A DNA stretch of 64,000 nucleotides from Nostoc sp. 106C (GCF_002154725.1 NZ_MTAW01000124.1:61521-125520); one strand, 5' to 3'. Positions 26,076-36,148 are shown, counted from the first letter of the stretch. Program-made: numbers and translations. Notes: a model not told the origin generated them from the letters alone.

Positions 26076-27032
26076 TTAAGCGTTTTCCTGATCTCCCACT
26101 CTGATTTTCTCATCCAAAAACTTTAGCTGCTGATATATACAGCTAATCTGCGATAAATTTACACCTGCTGCTTGAGCTTTTCGTAATGGATTGCCAAAAA
26201 TTGCTTCTACTTCTAAAGGACGGCGTGCGTCGTAGTCAATTTTCATACTAGTACGATAAGGCTTCATCTTCACGGTATAGTCGAGCATCATTTGAATAAA
26301 GCTATCAGGAATGATGCGATCGCAACTTTTCGCCCCATCTGCAACTTCATACATCAACTGTTCAGCTAAATTCCGAGTATGTTTATACGCCATTAATTCA
26401 TCTGTTCTAGCGTTGAGAATTACAGATAAGCCATTATAGGGGATGTTCCATACCAGTTTTTTCCATCGCCCTAATAATAAATCCTCAGTTAATTCTATCG
26501 AAATCCCAGCATTAATAAAGTCATCGGCTATTTGCCGCATCTTATCTGTAATCCCACAAGGCTGATAACTAGCCGTATATTCCCCTAAGGTAATTTGTCC
26601 ATAGTCGAGATGGCGGATATGTCCTGCTGCGACTTTATTGGAACAGAGAAAACACAACCCACCTATAATGCTGACATTGCCAACTATTTTGGCAACTTCT
26701 TCTTCCACCGCCAGTCCATTTTGCAGTATTAACACTACCCCATTATCTTTGACAACGGGTGGTAACATCTGTGCCAGTAAATGATTTTGTGTCGTCTTCA
26801 GTGCCACCATCACCACATCACATTGTGGCATTTTTTCTACATCATGGTAGGCGTGGACTTGAGGCAGAGTGAAATCACCATCTTTCGATTCAATCACCAA
26901 ACCAGATTGACTGACATATTTATAATCACTCCTTAACAAAAAGTGGACATCTAAGCCCGCTTTTTGCAGTTTGGCACCATAAAAGCCACCTAATGCACCA
27001 GTTCCTAGAATGGCGTAACTCCGCTCGGACAT
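26076..27032 (-). CDS. Ketopantoate reductase-like protein (PanE/ApbA family)
   Basis: A 318-residue protein with the N-terminal NAD(P)-binding motif ILGTGALGGFYGAKL (residues 8-22) and the LILQNGLAVEEEV segment. Near residue 190 there is WKKLVWNIPYNGLSVIL, the conserved lysine-containing helix of 2-dehydropantoate 2-reductases. The family reduces 2-dehydropantoate to pantoate in coenzyme A synthesis, but many members act on other 2-oxoacids. It stands alone, with no pan genes nearby. The call as a family member is firm; the exact substrate is not proven. Confidence 0.82.
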   Translation of the reverse strand: MSERSYAILGTGALGGFYGAKLQKAGLDVHFLLRSDYKYVSQSGLVIESKDGDFTLPQVHAYHDVEKMPQCDVVMVALKTTQNHLLAQMLPPVVKDNGVVLILQNGLAVEEEVAKIVGNVSIIGGLCFLCSNKVAAGHIRHLDYGQITLGEYTASYQPCGITDKMRQIADDFINAGISIELTEDLLLGRWKKLVWNIPYNGLSVILNARTDELMAYKHTRNLAEQLMYEVADGAKSCDRIIPDSFIQMMLDYTVKMKPYRTSMKIDYDARRPLEVEAIFGNPLRKAQAAGVNLSQISCIYQQLKFLDEKIRVGDQENA

Positions 27033-27178
27033 TTTGCTAACAAAGAGATTTTTCTATGACGATCATAAGGCGAATACGTTGTATACAGACAGCCCTATTT
27101 CAAGCTAAATTTATTTAACAAAAGTTAAAAAGGATTTACTATCCTTTAAGTTACGATACATGGATTTAGGTGAAATAC

Positions 27179-27580
27179 ATGGCTGATATTGTTGATATTG
27201 CAGTTTCTGCTGACTCTTTTAAAACTTTAGTAACAGCTGTCCAAGCTGCTGGTTTAGTAGAGACATTAAAAAGTCCTGGACCGTTCACTGTCTTTGCCCC
27301 AAATGATGATGCTTTTGCTAAGTTACCACCAGGAACTATACAAACTCTAGTGCAGAATATTCCTCAACTAACGCGCATTTTAAAATATCATGTTGTTTCT
27401 GGAAAGCTTTTCCAGGCTGATTTAGCAAAACTCGGTACAGTTAACTCTGTGGAAGGTTCACCCATTAAAATTGATTGCTCTGATGGTTTTGAAGTGAAAA
27501 ATGCCACGGTTTTAGCAGCAGATATCGAAGCAGATAATGGTGTAATTCACGTTATCGATACGGTAATTTTAATGGGTTAA
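27179..27580 (+). CDS. Single fasciclin (FAS1) domain protein
   Basis: The ATG at 27179 has AGGTG about 7 bases upstream and gives 133 residues. One FAS1 domain covers nearly the whole chain: [33 protein letters not shown], then ILKYHVVSG near residue 70, and [11 protein letters not shown] at the end (quoted in part). No signal peptide is visible, unlike many FAS1 proteins. FAS1 domains mediate adhesion or protein interactions; cyanobacterial single-domain members have no settled function. Confidence 0.88.
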   Translation: MADIVDIAVSADSFKTLVTAVQAAGLVETLKSPGPFTVFAPNDDAFAKLPPGTIQTLVQNIPQLTRILKYHVVSGKLFQADLAKLGTVNSVEGSPIKIDCSDGFEVKNATVLAADIEADNGVIHVIDTVILMG

Positions 27581-27587
27581 TTTGGCT

Positions 27588-27608
27588 ATGGTGGGTAATG
27601 CCCACCAT
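27588..27608. terminator. Hairpin after the fasciclin gene
   Basis: ATGGTGGG (27588-27595) pairs perfectly with CCCACCAT (27601-27608) across a TAATG loop. It lies 8 bp after the fasciclin stop. The T-run is short and distant, so it may be a repeat-derived terminator. Confidence 0.5.
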
Positions 27609-27758
27609 CCTCACTACTAACAATTTTTAATAGCATAAATTAATTTAAATTATGTTACATATTTAAGTTAGATACTGCAATAGGATGCTAAGGTTGGTTC
27701 AATTATTTATAAATATATTAAATTTGTTAGTATATGCGAACATTATCCCAACACATTG

Positions 27759-28094
27759 ATGCTCGATTTCCACACATTAGCTGAGTTCTCCCGCACCAAC
27801 TGCGTGAGCATTTGTGCATTTCTGGTGCCAGCCAACTTGCTAGCCACAGTGCTGACAATTATCCTGACGGCATTACATCGCCCATTACGTCAAATTTGGC
27901 AAGCTGCTGTATTTGCCAGTATTTTCGCTTTAGTCATGGTAATGCATGTATATAGTTGGTTTGCCATTGGCGTAGTCATGCTTCCGACTTATATCTTGTT
28001 ATGGCTAGCAATTACCTGTTTGTTGACTAATTTAGCTGCTATTCTCTGGTACAGACGCTTCGCAAATACCCCTAGCCTTTCCAACAATGCATGA
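27759..28094 (+). CDS. Small multi-pass membrane protein
   Basis: The ATG at 27759 gives 111 residues. Three or four hydrophobic segments follow the N-terminal MLDFHTLAEFSRTNC, including LVPANLLATVLTIIL, FASIFALVMVMHVYSWFAIGVV and LAITCLLTNLAAILWY. No function is recognised; I believe similar short membrane proteins are common in cyanobacteria. It stands alone, with no clear ribosome-binding site. Confidence 0.55.
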   Translation: MLDFHTLAEFSRTNCVSICAFLVPANLLATVLTIILTALHRPLRQIWQAAVFASIFALVMVMHVYSWFAIGVVMLPTYILLWLAITCLLTNLAAILWYRRFANTPSLSNNA

Positions 28095-28124
28095 TGTGAG
28101 GTAATGGAAAGGTGAAAAAATAGT

Positions 28125-28159
28125 ACAGACTTTGTTAACAAGCGTCTGTCAGCGTTTTT
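28125..28159 (+). terminator. Possible terminator after the small membrane gene
   Basis: ACAGAC (28125-28130) can pair with GTCTGT (28144-28149), and the stem is followed by CAGCGTTTTT. The stem is short. Downstream, up to 28463, I see no gene or further structure. Confidence 0.4.
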
Positions 28160-28463
28160 GTATCGCTAGTATTTCATGGGCATCTCTTGCAAATCCAATT
28201 TTCTGCACATGAAATTACAAATGTACAACGGACACATGCTTCCAGTCTGAAGACTTAAAGCAGTGTCCTTAAGATAGATACAGATTCTTACTGATGTAGC
28301 TTACATTGGCGTTTCTTGGTGGTTTCTATTCATTAACTAAGTAGAACGGTGTGGAAAAACAAAACTATGTTAAGAAAAATCAAATAGGCTTAAACCCTCT
28401 TCCCTCCTGCCTCATCCCAACGATAAATATTCACACCGACCTACTTAGGATTTTTGTAATATC

Positions 28464-29324
28464 TTAATTAATTGAAGACCTCTCACTATTTTGAGTTTGC
28501 TGCTCTTCTTGTTTCAGCAGCAACATGTAGACTAGCCCAAAAATTAGAATACCCAAAACGCCATAGGAATAGGAGGCCTGTCCTCCGTGCCAGCTATCAA
28601 AGGCAGCTTTGTTTGTTCCTTCCATCACTGCCAACATAGCAATCCGTACTCCATTGATGACAAATCCTAAGATAATGGCAAAAATCGGCACAAAGAACCG
28701 CTTAATCTTAGCGATGGGGAACATTACCATCGCAATAATTGATATACCTAATATATAGTTGATTGTGTCTATTCCCGAACAGCTATAAGCTACCTTGATA
28801 CTACCCGTTGGTAGATAAATATTGACCCCAACATTTGTAACATCAAAGCCTGAGTACCACAAAAGAAATGTAGCAAATTTGGCACTCAAAGGTGAAATAT
28901 CAATTAATAAATCAGCAAGTACGCTGGGTACTCCTAAGAAAAACAGAATAATCAGTTCCTCCCAATATTGCTTTAAGCCCTTAAAGCCAGAAGCCAACAA
29001 GCTGACACCAAAAGCAGAAGTAAAAGACAAAAGACGAAGGGTATGTTCTAGATTCTGAGTTGCGCTCTGCCATAGTACCCAAATAATTAGGAGCAAACCC
29101 ACAATGCTAGAAAAAACATCACTTTCAAAGCGTAATGTATGTCGTTTGTCCCATAATAGGGAGCCTGTAGCGAATAAAAACAGAATACTCATGCCTAAAT
29201 GGCCAATATCATGAGCTTTCCAAACTAAGGTAAGACAAATTGCCTCTAGCCCTGCGGTAATACTCAAGAGCCACAATGGTTCATTTTTGAATAATTTGGG
29301 TGATATCAGGTCAGTAATGTTCAT
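28464..29324 (-). CDS. Cyanoexosortase (exosortase/archaeosortase family)
   Basis: A 286-residue protein with about eight hydrophobic segments and the exosortase triad: Cys182 in VAYSCSGID, Arg227 in INGVRIAML, and His246 in SWHGGQ. Exosortases cleave and transfer proteins bearing a C-terminal PEP-CTERM-type tail at the cytoplasmic membrane, often linked with polysaccharide export. Length fits the cyanobacterial form. No partner protein or PEP-CTERM substrate lies directly next to it, so its targets must be elsewhere. The A/B subtype was not decided. Confidence 0.88.
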   Translation of the reverse strand: MNITDLISPKLFKNEPLWLLSITAGLEAICLTLVWKAHDIGHLGMSILFLFATGSLLWDKRHTLRFESDVFSSIVGLLLIIWVLWQSATQNLEHTLRLLSFTSAFGVSLLASGFKGLKQYWEELIILFFLGVPSVLADLLIDISPLSAKFATFLLWYSGFDVTNVGVNIYLPTGSIKVAYSCSGIDTINYILGISIIAMVMFPIAKIKRFFVPIFAIILGFVINGVRIAMLAVMEGTNKAAFDSWHGGQASYSYGVLGILIFGLVYMLLLKQEEQQTQNSERSSIN

Positions 29325-29779
29325 TGCAAGAGTAGGTTTACTAATGTCAAAAAGCTAGGGTTTTAATAAATTTTGGTAATTGGTAAAGTTTGCAGCAGAC
29401 TATTACCTATATAGAATTAAGTTTATTAATGCCGAATTACTAAATATTTTGATGACACAGTTAAGATTACTCCTAAAGCATCATTTGGTAAAAGAAAATA
29501 ACATTTTAACTGTGTACTATTTTACTTAAACATTAACAATCGCCAAGATCATCATCAAGCTACCATCAGATACAAGTGTCATATATGGCTTACTTAAGAT
29601 TTTTCTTTTAATAAACCGATGTATCCGAATGAATATTGCAAATTTTTGTTGCCCTAAGTGTTATTCCTAGGTATTAATGTAATAAATATTTAAGTAAAGA
29701 AACTGAGATTAAATAAAGTCTTTATAAAGAAAGACCTGAATTAGATAAACTCTTAGTGAAGCTACTCAAATAAAGGCAC
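29325..29779. other. AT-rich intergenic region
   Basis: About 455 bp between two minus-strand genes. It is AT-rich and has no reading frame or repeat I can support. It presumably carries the promoter of the cyanoexosortase gene. Confidence 0.5.
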
Positions 29780-31957
29780 TCAAGTAACAGCAGCCTCAGA
29801 ATTAATTGGCACACAGGCATTGACTAAAGGTAATAGTGGTCCTAGTTGCTCTTGCCCATTCACAGCTAAATCGCTATGGCACAAATAAACTTTTTCGGAT
29901 ACACGAGAAAGTAAATCTGCCAAAATCCTTTGCAGCCGATGTTCTTCTGCTAATTTGTCATCTTCTGCTGTCCAAGGTGAACCTAACCTATCTTGAAGAA
30001 ACAAGGGCGCGCCAAACAATGTAGCTGCGCCACCTTTTGCCCAAAGAGGCGAACTAGCATCCAGCCAAAAATGCCAACGATGAAATCTTCTACTAGAACG
30101 GTATTGGAAGATTGTTGCTAAGGTGACAGCTTTTCTGGCTGGACCAATTGGCCGTAAAGGATAGGGGTTGGCAGTAATCGTACCACGCCGCAGTAGTTGA
30201 ATAAATTCGGCAATGGTAGCTTCAGAAGGACTAAGGGCAGGTAATTTGGAATTGGTTTGTTGGAGTCTGGTATTAATTTCCCAGTAGTGTTGGGCAGTTT
30301 CTAGCAATTCCCGTAAAGCTGCTAGTTGATCGTAGGGGGGGTTAGTATCTTTACAAAGAAAATCTTGAATTGCCAGGTATAACAGGGAAATAGGGCTAGG
30401 AATTAAACGTTGTTCTTGTTGCGATCGCTGTCTCTCTAACCACTGTAATATTTCACTATAAGCTGTTGTGGCTGCATAGCCGATGCGATCCCAGCGCTCA
30501 AAAGTTGTCACTGGTAGCAAATTAGGGCGTTCTGGATGCGGTTCAAAGCAGTAATCGGCAATCAACCCAGCGCGTACAGGATCGATGTCACTACTGAGTT
30601 CTGAGGCGTTGTCTGCTGCTTTTTGCTTTCTACTCAATATCACAAGCATCTCGGCTACGGCATCTCGATCTACTAAGCGTCCCAAACCAGGATAGACTAG
30701 GGCAAGCATAGTGAGTAATGCTCTAATTGCAGGTGAACTAATCAGAGGGCGTTGGTTGTTAAGTGGTTCTACCTGGATGTTTTGCTTGTTGAGGATTTCT
30801 ATTAGGGTATAACGAGCGATCGCATCTAAACCAGGTGCAATTACTGCCACTTCTTCTGGTTCTACTTGTCCTGACTTAATTGCATCCACAATCACTTCTG
30901 CTGTTTGCCGCAACAGTTGGGCACGGGAGGTAGTTTGAATTGACTGTACCGTTTCTGGCAAGCTTAATATCACCGTTGGTTCTGTAGCTAATTCCACCAT
31001 TTGTGTAGCCAACTCAATTGCCAAGGATTCTATAGGTGGCCCAATCAACGTTTCTACTTGACAACGCCCTGCTAATCCTTCTAAATAGTTGGGATCTGCT
31101 CCTAATCCCAAGCGTACTGCACCCTCAGGATTGTAGCTAAACGCCCCGACTGCGCCTTGATCTAACAAAAACTCAAACAAGTTACGGGCTATGCCAGGAT
31201 AATCGTCCACATCATCTGCTAAAACAGCTTGATAACGTTTCGCTAGATGTTGTTGATAATTTTCATTGGTTAACAAGTGGTGATTATACAGTTCAGTAAT
31301 AATCCCATAAGTCAGTAATCCCCTGTGTAAACACCAGTCGCGCCAATCTAACAGCAAAGAAGCGAGAAAATCCGGCTCTAAATTGCTCGGATTATCTCCT
31401 AACCCACTTGCCAAAATTTCGGAAATGTAATCGCACTTTTCACCGCTGTAGGCTGCTAATTGCAATAAATCTAGGATGCGCCGCACCAAACGATACTCAT
31501 TTAGTCCTGCACGGCGCAGAGTTTCTTCATCTAACTGCGAACGCCAGAGCTTGGTTGCCAATTCCTGCTCGGTTTCTGGACGCAATCTTACAGGAAATTG
31601 GGCGTTTAGCTTTAAAGAATGAATCAGCAAAGGCCAAAATAAAATCACTTCATCCTGAAAAAAACCCAGAGGTGTCTTAGCTCTTACAGGAAATTTACCT
31701 AAAGTAGCCGTAACAATTCTATCTCCTAATTCTCGGCGGTTATCATCGTTAGCAGCCAAGAGCAAAACTCCTGTTTCTGTTTGGCGGACATCCCAGCGTT
31801 TGGCTAAATTTTTACCTTTTTTTTGCGCTTTATTGTTAGTATAAAATGATTCATTTTTCTGATGTTCGCCTTGTACCCAATGACAAAACTCCTTGATTAA
31901 ACGAGTAGTCTTGCCACTACGGCTACCACCAACAATCCAAACAGAATGAGAAACCAC
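29780..31957 (-). CDS. AddB/UvrD-like P-loop protein (putative recombination helicase)
   Basis: A 725-residue protein. Walker A is at residues 10-18 (GGSRSGKTT), and a Walker B-like acidic cluster lies near residue 250 (VLADDVDDYPGI). Between them there are helical segments typical of superfamily 1 helicase-like proteins. The C-terminal third has AVTLATIFQYRSSRR and VYLCHSDLAVNGQEQ, reminiscent of late helicase motifs. The family is often labelled recombinase in cyanobacteria. A nuclease domain was not convincingly seen. It begins about 90 bp from the divergent pcxA gene. A role in recombination or repair is inference. Confidence 0.62.
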   Translation of the reverse strand: MVSHSVWIVGGSRSGKTTRLIKEFCHWVQGEHQKNESFYTNNKAQKKGKNLAKRWDVRQTETGVLLLAANDDNRRELGDRIVTATLGKFPVRAKTPLGFFQDEVILFWPLLIHSLKLNAQFPVRLRPETEQELATKLWRSQLDEETLRRAGLNEYRLVRRILDLLQLAAYSGEKCDYISEILASGLGDNPSNLEPDFLASLLLDWRDWCLHRGLLTYGIITELYNHHLLTNENYQQHLAKRYQAVLADDVDDYPGIARNLFEFLLDQGAVGAFSYNPEGAVRLGLGADPNYLEGLAGRCQVETLIGPPIESLAIELATQMVELATEPTVILSLPETVQSIQTTSRAQLLRQTAEVIVDAIKSGQVEPEEVAVIAPGLDAIARYTLIEILNKQNIQVEPLNNQRPLISSPAIRALLTMLALVYPGLGRLVDRDAVAEMLVILSRKQKAADNASELSSDIDPVRAGLIADYCFEPHPERPNLLPVTTFERWDRIGYAATTAYSEILQWLERQRSQQEQRLIPSPISLLYLAIQDFLCKDTNPPYDQLAALRELLETAQHYWEINTRLQQTNSKLPALSPSEATIAEFIQLLRRGTITANPYPLRPIGPARKAVTLATIFQYRSSRRFHRWHFWLDASSPLWAKGGAATLFGAPLFLQDRLGSPWTAEDDKLAEEHRLQRILADLLSRVSEKVYLCHSDLAVNGQEQLGPLLPLVNACVPINSEAAVT

Positions 31958-32044
31958 AAACCCTCTCCTTGTAGATTTGTTAGTATACTTCGTGCGTTAA
32001 TTTAAGGTTAAGAATCACCAAATGATGCTGGATGATTGCGGACG

Positions 32045-33355
32045 ATGAACAACTCTGTTTTTAGCCAAAAAATTTACCCTTTCTTGCTGAGTCTCTACCG
32101 ATGGTACTTAAGAACGCCAGAGCGTTCGCTGGATGAGGCTTACAATGCGGCATTAAAGATTAAAGAATTAGAAGACAAACATTTCAATGGTAATAAAATA
32201 GACCCTAATTTAACCATGTACAGTAGCAATGTCATGGATTATTTTCAGTCTGATCTGAAAAAGCAATTAAAAATTGCTCGGATGCGACTAACAGAGTTTA
32301 AAGGTAGTCGTTGGTTTTTAAACGAAGCTAATCAAGAAGCCGCGAATAAAGCAGGTATAGAATATCCGGAACTTTCCTTAATTTTAGGAAAGCTCAGATT
32401 CATCGATCAAGTGCTTTCAAAATATACTGTTGTTGAGGATGAGGTAAATTCCCTAGCAGTAGTGGATAAACCTCCCAAGATCCAAACTGACTCAGTAGTT
32501 GCTCAAACATCAATATCAAAAATCCCTAATAACGTCAGAAGAAAGCCTCAAGGTAAAGCGAATACAACGGGGATATTACCAAGGTCGATTTTAAGTACTA
32601 TTACTCGTCTGCAAGTAGAATTAGATCCAAATTCTGAACAAGATGTCGTTCAAAATTTTCGCCAAACTCAAAGAAGAACAATCATATCTATCAGGTTTAT
32701 TCTACTACTAATTATTGTACCACTTCTGACTCATCAGCTAGCAAAAGCATTGATAGTTGGGCCTCTTGTTGAACGTTTTCGAGGTTCAGAAGCAGTGCAA
32801 ATCTTCTTAAATGTTGAAATGGAAGAAGAAGCGTTGGCAACCTTAGAAAGGTTTGAAGAAAGAATAAAATTTGAAAATCTGATTAGCAAAGCGCCACCAC
32901 TATCTTCTGAAGAACTAGAAACTCACATGAAGGAGAAAGCTAGTGAAATTGCTGAGGAATTCCGCGAAGAAAGCTCTAATGCTATTAAAAATGTTTTTTC
33001 AGATATTTTTTCTGTAGGGGCTTTTATCTGGCTTTTGCTTGTCAGTAAACCCTCTATCGCTATTATCAAAGAATTTTTCGATAATATTGTCTATGGTCTA
33101 AGTGATAGCGCCAAAGCATTTATTATCATTTTGTTTACTGATATCTTTGTAGGATTTCACTCTCCTCACGGCTGGGAAGTAATTTTAGAAGGTGTCTCTC
33201 GCCATTGGGGATTACCAGCAAATCGGGATTTTATCTTCTTATTTATTGCCACATTCCCAGTGATTTTAGATACGATTTTTAAATATTGGATTTTCCGCTA
33301 CTTGAACCGCATATCGCCTTCCGCAGTTGCCACATATCATAATATGAATGAATGA
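32045..33355 (+). CDS. pcxA: Proton extrusion protein PcxA (CemA family)
   Basis: The ATG at 32045 gives 436 residues starting MNNSVFSQKIYPFLLSLYRWYL. The N-terminal half is soluble and charged (DEAYNAALKIKELED). The C-terminal half holds about four membrane segments with FLLLIIVPLLTHQLAKAL, EFFDNIVYGLSDSAKAFIII and GFHSPHGWEVILEG (in parts), the CemA signatures. PcxA supports light-induced, Na+-dependent proton release across the plasma membrane in Synechocystis and is related to chloroplast CemA. It lies directly ahead of mltA but in a separate frame, and it is divergent from the AddB-like gene. Confidence 0.92.
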   Translation: MNNSVFSQKIYPFLLSLYRWYLRTPERSLDEAYNAALKIKELEDKHFNGNKIDPNLTMYSSNVMDYFQSDLKKQLKIARMRLTEFKGSRWFLNEANQEAANKAGIEYPELSLILGKLRFIDQVLSKYTVVEDEVNSLAVVDKPPKIQTDSVVAQTSISKIPNNVRRKPQGKANTTGILPRSILSTITRLQVELDPNSEQDVVQNFRQTQRRTIISIRFILLLIIVPLLTHQLAKALIVGPLVERFRGSEAVQIFLNVEMEEEALATLERFEERIKFENLISKAPPLSSEELETHMKEKASEIAEEFREESSNAIKNVFSDIFSVGAFIWLLLVSKPSIAIIKEFFDNIVYGLSDSAKAFIIILFTDIFVGFHSPHGWEVILEGVSRHWGLPANRDFIFLFIATFPVILDTIFKYWIFRYLNRISPSAVATYHNMNE

Positions 33356-33398
33356 AAAAAATGGAATAGGAAACAGGGAACGGGAAACGAGGAATTGG

Positions 33399-34667
33399 AT
33401 GAGAACAAAACTTGCTGCTATTACCATCAGCCTACCTGTTGTTCTGGTAATTTTCTTGGTACGGATGCCATATTCGGGGCATCGAGAACTCAGTTCGCCA
33501 GAATGTCAGGTAAAAAAATGGGATATACCAGTATCATTGGCCAGCAGTTCCCAACAAAAAATCCCAGTACTGATCAAAAGGTTACCAGTTACTTGTTGTC
33601 AGAACGATCGCTCTTGTGTAGATGAGGCACTGTATGGGGGTGAGAATAATCAACTAGCGGATAAAAAAGCGCTGTTAACGTCCATCGATCGCAGTCTGCG
33701 ATACCTACAAACTCCTAGGGCGGATACTGTTTACAAGAGCTATCACGTTTCTGGGGTCACGCGCGAGCGCGTTTACAAAAGTTTGATTAGATTCCGCCAA
33801 CTGTTACTCAATACCAATTCTGCCGCCGCACTCAATAGCGCGATCGCCAAGGAGTTTGTGTATTACCAATCGATTGGTAAAGATAGCAAAGGTTCTGTTT
33901 TGTTCACCGCCTATTACGAACCAATGTATGCTGCTAGTCGTGTGCCTACAGCAGAATACCGCTATCCTGTTTACAAAGCACCTCCAGATTTAGACTCGTG
34001 GAGTTTACCTCATCCTACGCGCCTGGAACTAGAAGGCGCAGATGGTTTACAAGCGGCAAAAGGTAAACTGCGAGGCTTAGAGTTATTTTGGTTGCGCGAT
34101 CGCCTGGAACCGTATATGGTGCAAATTGAAGGTTCTGCAAGGCTGCAACTGACTGATGGTACTCAGACAAGTATTGGTTATGCGGGTAATACTGCTTATA
34201 ACTACAAAAGCATAGGGCGGGAACTGGCGAATGATGGCAAATTGCCTTTAGAGGGAATGACTATGCCAGTTATCCTCGATTACTTTCAAAAACATCCACA
34301 GGAATTAAATATTTATATTCCTCGCGATCCCAGCTTTGTGTTTTTTCAAGAAACTCAAGGCACGCCAGCACAAGGTTCTATTAGTCAACCGCTAACAGCA
34401 GAACGTTCAATTGCTACAGATAAATCCCTAATGCCTCCTGGTGCTTTAGCACTAATTCGGGCTGCTATTCCCTTTGCCGATGATACTGGTAAATTAGAGC
34501 ATCGGATTGTGAGCCGTTACGTACTCGATCAAGATACTGGCGGTGCGATTAAAGGCCCTGGTAGAGTTGATTATTTTTTAGGTACTGGGAAATTAGCAGG
34601 CGATCGCGCTGGTGTCACAGTTAGTAATGGACAACTATTCTATTTACTATTGAAAGATACAAACTAA
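33399..34667 (+). CDS. MltA-type lytic murein transglycosylase
   Basis: The ATG at 33399 follows GAGGAATTGG, a good ribosome-binding site, and gives 422 residues. An in-frame earlier ATG at 33348 would overlap the end of pcxA and is rejected. Residues 5-22 form a signal anchor. The MltA domain includes FTAYYEPMYAASRV and the PPGALALIRAAIPF segment. The 3D-type C-terminal motif is DQDTGGAIKGPGRVDYFLG, which contains the catalytic Asp of the family. MltA cuts the glycan between MurNAc and GlcNAc, producing 1,6-anhydro ends. It lies 43 bp after pcxA, and a shared transcript is possible. Confidence 0.9.
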   Translation: MRTKLAAITISLPVVLVIFLVRMPYSGHRELSSPECQVKKWDIPVSLASSSQQKIPVLIKRLPVTCCQNDRSCVDEALYGGENNQLADKKALLTSIDRSLRYLQTPRADTVYKSYHVSGVTRERVYKSLIRFRQLLLNTNSAAALNSAIAKEFVYYQSIGKDSKGSVLFTAYYEPMYAASRVPTAEYRYPVYKAPPDLDSWSLPHPTRLELEGADGLQAAKGKLRGLELFWLRDRLEPYMVQIEGSARLQLTDGTQTSIGYAGNTAYNYKSIGRELANDGKLPLEGMTMPVILDYFQKHPQELNIYIPRDPSFVFFQETQGTPAQGSISQPLTAERSIATDKSLMPPGALALIRAAIPFADDTGKLEHRIVSRYVLDQDTGGAIKGPGRVDYFLGTGKLAGDRAGVTVSNGQLFYLLLKDTN

Positions 34668-34723
34668 ATTTATTGGCATTGTATGGCTATCGAAAATTAT
34701 CATCATGTAATGTAAATTTTACC

Positions 34724-34842
34724 TAAACCTCGTCAATTTTGAAACCTGGAGTAGTGCGGGACGGAAAGCCCGTTACGAAGAGTAGGGAGCAAGATGCTCC
34801 CACTAATTTTAAAATTATGGTTCTTAAAATAGATGTGGTTTA
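34724..34842 (+). mobile_element. 119-bp MITE-like repeat, copy 1
   Basis: The element opens TAAACCTCG and closes GTGGTTTA; the termini are imperfect inverted repeats with a TA at each end. Inside are hairpins including GGGAGCAAGATGCTCCC and GGGACGGAAAGCCC. A second copy of exactly the same length lies inverted at 63547-63665. No coding capacity. The TA ends suggest mobilisation by an IS630/Tc1-type transposase, which is inference. Confidence 0.82.
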
Positions 34843-35028
34843 TAATAAATTTTTGCGATTTATTTTGCTAAATTTGCTTATCTAATCTTGGAACTTAAAA
34901 AATAAGTTTTCGTCATTACAATTAAAGCGCTATTGAAAAATCTCTTTTACAAAATGAGATATACTCTAATCAATGCGTATCAGCTTGTTTATGGCACTAA
35001 ATTTATCATTAAGTAATAGGGGTTAAAA

Positions 35029-35487
35029 GTGCTCAAAATTTTAGTTGATGCTGATTTAATATTAGAAGCTTTAATGAATCGCAACAACTGTGTAGAAGAT
35101 GTTGGCAAGCTATTAGATATAATACATCCTGTAATTCAAATATATATTACAGATGTAGGTTGGCAAAAAATCTACAATTATCTTAGCTGCCTCCAAAACA
35201 CTCAAATTGCAGAGCTAGTAGTTAATTGGTTACAAGAAAAAATCCAAATTTGCCCAATTGATAATAGTATTTTACAACAAGCAAGATCATCACCTTTACA
35301 AGACTTTGAATCTGCTGTTGAACTGGTTTGTGTTAGCAAGCGCCAACTACACGCAATTGTCACACATAAACAAGAAAATTTTGCGGAAGCTACTCATAAT
35401 TTTTGGATTTGGTCAATAGCAGATTTGTGGTTACGGGCAAATCTAGAGCTTCGATATCTACATACCGAAAAGCTAATTCAGTCATAG
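35029..35487 (+). CDS. PIN-domain protein
   Basis: A 152-residue protein with a GTG start preceded by AGGGG. The N-terminal ILVDADLILEALMN places two Asp residues (7 and 9) as in PIN nucleases, and QDFESAVELVCVSKRQLHAIVTHK (in part, near residue 87) carries the central acidic residues. PIN domains are metal-dependent RNases, often the toxins of VapBC pairs. No antitoxin gene is adjacent, so a toxin-antitoxin role is not supported. The chain is close to the cyanobacterial PIN form also found fused to STAND proteins. Confidence 0.68.
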   Translation: MLKILVDADLILEALMNRNNCVEDVGKLLDIIHPVIQIYITDVGWQKIYNYLSCLQNTQIAELVVNWLQEKIQICPIDNSILQQARSSPLQDFESAVELVCVSKRQLHAIVTHKQENFAEATHNFWIWSIADLWLRANLELRYLHTEKLIQS

Positions 35488-35548
35488 AAATTGCACCTAA
35501 AAATTGCCGAGCCGTTAAGCTGAATAGGGTAGTAGTTGAGAAATCATC

Positions 35549-36148
35549 GTGCAAAGCAACAGACTGACGCAACAAATTCAATTCATCATTGAAATCGATC
35601 GCCTGAAGCAAGTGCTGCGTCAAACCCTGCTCATCGACGGGTCGCGCCAAGAAAACAGTGCAGAACACTCTTGGCATTTGGCAGTGATGGCAATGACATT
35701 AGCAGAATATGCACCAATAGAAGTTGATATATTCCACGCTATCAAAATGCTACTAATTCATGATTTGGTGGAAATTGATGCAGGTGATACCTTCTGTTAC
35801 GATGTGCAGGCTAATTACAGTAAAGCAGAGAAAGAATTACAAGCAGCATCGCGGCTATTTGGAATTTTGCCAACAGATATAGGTACTGAGTTGCGTTCAC
35901 TGTGGGATGAGTTTGAAGCACAAGAAACACCCACTGCTAAGTTTGCCGCATCTCTAGACCGGATACAACCTCTACTGCACAATCAGCGAACAAAAGGTGG
36001 AACTTGGCGCATTCATGGTATCAGACGCGACCAAGTTATGAAACGGGTAGCACCTGTAGAAACAGGCGCACCAGAACTCTGGCCTTTTGTGCTGCAATTA
36101 ATTGATGATTGTGTAACAGTAGGCTATTTGGAAGAAACTCCTTATTAA
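35549..36148 (+). CDS. HD-domain phosphohydrolase (YfbR-like nucleotidase family)
   Basis: A 199-residue protein with a GTG start. The HD metal-site motifs are visible: NSAEHSWHLAVMAMT (His40, His43) and LLIHDLVEIDAGDTF (His71, Asp72). A third conserved Asp lies in ASLDRIQPLLHN. YfbR-type enzymes remove phosphate from 5'-deoxynucleotides. The activity of this member is not proven. The gene stands 62 bp after the PIN gene in the same direction. Confidence 0.85.
   Translation: MQSNRLTQQIQFIIEIDRLKQVLRQTLLIDGSRQENSAEHSWHLAVMAMTLAEYAPIEVDIFHAIKMLLIHDLVEIDAGDTFCYDVQANYSKAEKELQAASRLFGILPTDIGTELRSLWDEFEAQETPTAKFAASLDRIQPLLHNQRTKGGTWRIHGIRRDQVMKRVAPVETGAPELWPFVLQLIDDCVTVGYLEETPY

Noticed and set aside
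35029..35487. PIN gene considered as a VapBC toxin-antitoxin locus
   Set aside because: No small antitoxin gene lies directly upstream or downstream; the next genes are mltA and an HD protein.
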